64,000 bases of DNA from Adiantum capillus-veneris. Taxonomy: Eukaryota > Streptophyta > Polypodiopsida > Polypodiales > Pteridaceae. The stretch's first letter is position 1, and the number at the start of each line of letters is the position of its first letter. A program made the translations under genes and the position numbers. Where the stretch lies: positions 83,706,278 through 83,770,277 of the forward strand of contig CM043967.1 in assembly GCA_014529385.2 (NCBI GenBank). Direction: 5' to 3'. The notes beneath the pieces were generated by a model. It ran no database searches and had not been told where the DNA came from. It was given only the letters and a program-made list of their open reading frames with translations. This document shows, in pieces, positions 61,846-64,000 of the stretch.

Positions 61846-62205
61846 ATGGAAAAAAGTATTGATTGTCTAAGCCAAGACGTTCAAAACTTAACACAACGAG
61901 TAGATTCCCCGCCTGCCCAAGGGACACACATGGTTGTACATCCAAAGTTAGTCCCCGCATCAGACTCAGATGCAAATTCATCCTCTCAATGCCCAATATG
62001 CTACAAAATTTTTGATGGATGGAGTTGTATCTACACATTGGTGTGTGGCCACTATTACCATCTCATTTTCTTAATTAGACTAATGAAAAACAATAGTGAA
62101 TGTGAATTTGTTCTAAATAAATACCGTAGGGTGTGTATTATATGTTTGGGATGGAAAATGAGTATAAATTCAAGCAATCCCGACAAAGCACCCCTAGGGA
62201 AATAA
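61846..62205 (+). CDS. RING-like zinc-finger open frame, possibly partial
   Basis: 119 codons from ATG to TAA. Residues from about 46 give CPICYKIFDGWSC, then LVCGHYYH, then a basic segment and CIICLGW. This is a C-x2-C ... C-x-H-x2-H ... C-x2-C pattern, like a shortened RING or RING-variant finger (E3 ligases use such folds to bind E2 enzymes). The N-terminal half (CLSQDVQNLTQRV) looks coiled-coil-like. The frame is open upstream through VFQTPPASQARMEK, so the true protein may begin earlier, within the R2 repeat. It may belong to the repeated family rather than to a single-copy gene. Confidence 0.5.
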   Translation: MEKSIDCLSQDVQNLTQRVDSPPAQGTHMVVHPKLVPASDSDANSSSQCPICYKIFDGWSCIYTLVCGHYYHLIFLIRLMKNNSECEFVLNKYRRVCIICLGWKMSINSSNPDKAPLGK

Positions 62206-62500
62206 GAAATCTATTTACTACTTAAGAAGCACAGTTTGGACATCAACATTCACAATAGTAGACATTGTAATATGGACTTAAAGTAGCATTGTATATACAT
62301 TAAAATCTTGATAAAGAATACAAAATTCAATTACAATTTCATGTCTTGCAAACTTGTTGTTGGCGAATTGACTGAACAGGTCCCCACCTGGCCGGAGACG
62401 TAGCCGGACACCACAATTGTACTCTCTTATTTTATCTAGATAGTGTACCTACATTGTGTGTAAATCCTGATTTCAAAGTAGCAAATCCAAATTTCTTGAG
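62206..62500. other. No recognised gene
   Basis: AT-rich. The LTR to the right may begin anywhere in its second half. Confidence 0.4.
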
Positions 62501-63271
62501 CTGTAATTCTATCATGATATGTGTAAAGACCCATGTGAGCCGGCCACTGGCCATTTAGCAAGCCCTAGGTATAAAAGTCAATAACTGAAATGTGAAAAGG
62601 GGGGGACTTATCTTTTTGAAGATAAAAGAGCTCTTCTGTACATACGGCACTGAAGAGACTACAAATATCTAGCTTGTAATCATTGCAGCTAATGATTGGG
62701 TAATTCGTTTTCAATTTTGAGACTTGCATTGTGTTCCTTTTTCCTTGGTCTTTCAATTAAGTGTAAGCATTGTCAATTTTGTTGAGGTTCGTGACTACAT
62801 ATTAGTGAGCCTAATCTTCAAATTTGAGTGCTTATATTATTGTTTTTTGATGTTTTGACCATAGGAGAGTGTTCCTAAACCATAGGGCGACCTTTTTGGA
62901 TAGTTATGTTGCATCCTTTAGGACCTCTTTCATGATGGATCGTGATTTTGGTACCTTGTCGGATTGCAAAAAAACTTGGTAGGATAGTGCCCCTAGGTTT
63001 CTTTGAACTCATCTTAAAGTCTCATTGCATTTTGTTTGAGTGCCAAAATAGCACAATGACCTAGAGCAGTGAGGTAGGACATAGGCAGATTTTTTTATCA
63101 TTGAGTGGTGGTTTACTTGTTGAGTTGTTGCATTTCTTGTTAGGTCCATTTCTTGAAATTGACAACCTCAAAGAGTCTTTGTGCCCCATCAGTCTCACTT
63201 CCTTGAGTATTGGCATTATGTTAGTGCCAATTATCTATGCAACAGACGTTCGTCCTGGTGACCCGCTAACA
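62500..63271 (+). mobile_element. 5' LTR of an LTR retrotransposon running off the window (start approximate)
   Basis: The right limit is fixed by TAACA at 63267-63271, immediately followed by a tRNA-Asp-type primer site. A TATA box (GTATAAAAG, 62570-62576) lies in the expected U3/R position. The left limit is not resolved; TGTGTAAAGACCC at about 62519 is one candidate. The open frame at 63101-63301 spans the LTR end and is not considered a gene. Confidence 0.6.
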
Positions 63272-63272
63272 T

Positions 63273-63290
63273 TGACACCGTTGTCGGGGA
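63273..63290 (+). other. Primer-binding site, tRNA-Asp type, with C-to-T decay
   Basis: TGACACCGTTGTCGGGGA matches the plant consensus TGGCGCCGTTGCCGGGGA with three transitions (G to A twice, C to T once). This primer type is typical of several plant Ty3/gypsy lineages. Confidence 0.68.
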
Positions 63291-64000
63291 ATGATCCTTA
63301 GATGGTGAGTGACCCAATGCGTATTTAGAGCTTTATTTTCCAAAGAGTTGTCTTTTCATTCCATTTACACTTCAGCTGTGAAGCAGCTAGACATGGGGTT
63401 TAGTGCTTGGCACAGTCTAGAAGTCGAGGACTTGCTAGATCGATTCTCGAGAGGTAAAGAGGGTTGTGAGTGAGATAAGCATTTCATTCTTCAATTTTCT
63501 CTATGATTTCAGAGTGTTGTATCATTTTTTGTTTTGACTTTATTTTGTCCTATTTTGTTTGTTTTTCTCTATAGTTTCATTTTAGTACTTAGGAGTAGGG
63601 TAAGTAGAAACTACCACCATCAAATTTGGGTTGAAACATCATGGAAAAAATGGTTGAAAACCATATTTTGGCAAAAAACGACCACAACTCTAAAATTTTG
63701 AAAATTTGATGGTACATACCTGAAAAGTGATACAAATTCAAAATGTATTGGTCAAGGGCATTAGTAGACTTTCTAGAAGTAATCTAAAAAGTTTGAGCAA
63801 ATTCTGTGGAGGAACATGGATCACGATCCATGTTCCTTAGAGACCACTTTTGCAAGAAAGTGATCAGTGACACTACGCATGAGTGGGACATTGCTCAGAG
63901 AAAATTTGTTGAAGGAAAAATAAAAAATCACATCAAAAGGGGATGATAGGGAAAAAACAACAAAAATAGGGATTTCTAACACAAAATTGAGCAAATCTTA
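63291..64000 (+). other. Retrotransposon leader, no coding domain seen
   Basis: Follows the primer site as an untranslated leader would. No gag motif is reached before the window ends. Confidence 0.5.

Noticed and set aside
63101-63301. 66-codon frame with a hydrophobic N-terminus near the right edge
   Set aside because: It runs through the LTR end and the primer-binding site, so coding function is unlikely.

Overview
The window is nuclear DNA of a land plant with a large, repeat-rich genome. The evidence is a two-exon alpha-expansin gene, CACTA (tnp2/DUF4218) transposons with plant-type CACTACAAG ends, Ty1/copia elements primed by initiator tRNA-Met, a Ty3/gypsy fragment and an ABCC-transporter exon. 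Long CT, GT and TA microsatellites and poly-C/poly-G tracts fill much of the rest. A Penelope-like reverse transcriptase and a large transposon-derived fraction would suit a fern, lycophyte or conifer-like genome, but the sequence alone does not fix the lineage.

Layout. The backbone is a segmental tandem duplication. Unit 1 (6992-23888) and unit 2 (29046-55848) are near-identical by eye, and a truncated unit 3 starts at 55849 and fades out near 56290. Each unit runs: a 74-bp tandem repeat, a palindrome array, an AT-rich satellite holding a copia element, a minisatellite, fragments of other copia elements, an expansin promoter and gene, and a 3-kb repetitive downstream block ending in poly-C. 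A CACTA transposon sits at the unit boundary in two places (copy A 1-6988, copy B 23889-29042, each followed by TTA). The boundary between units 2 and 3 is the matching empty site (single TTA at 55846-55848).

The only gene that looks functional is the expansin in unit 1 (17064-17979, 263 aa). Its twin in unit 2 keeps the promoter and the first 17 coding bases. About 410 bp of the gene are then replaced by an 11.8-kb block (40502-52289), and the rest of exon 2 follows with a nonsense codon. That block holds a decayed SAM-domain-like gene, a MITE-like foldback, a CACTA right end, a divergent tnp2-like transposase, an ABCC-transporter exon fragment and a second candidate CACTA end.

From 56290 to the end the sequence is single copy with respect to the array. 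It holds a decayed Penelope-like reverse transcriptase (about 57830-60080) between two direct repeats of 0.7-0.8 kb, a RING-like open frame, and at the right edge the 5' LTR and tRNA-Asp-type primer site of another LTR retrotransposon that continues past the window. No rRNA, tRNA or CRISPR array was seen.
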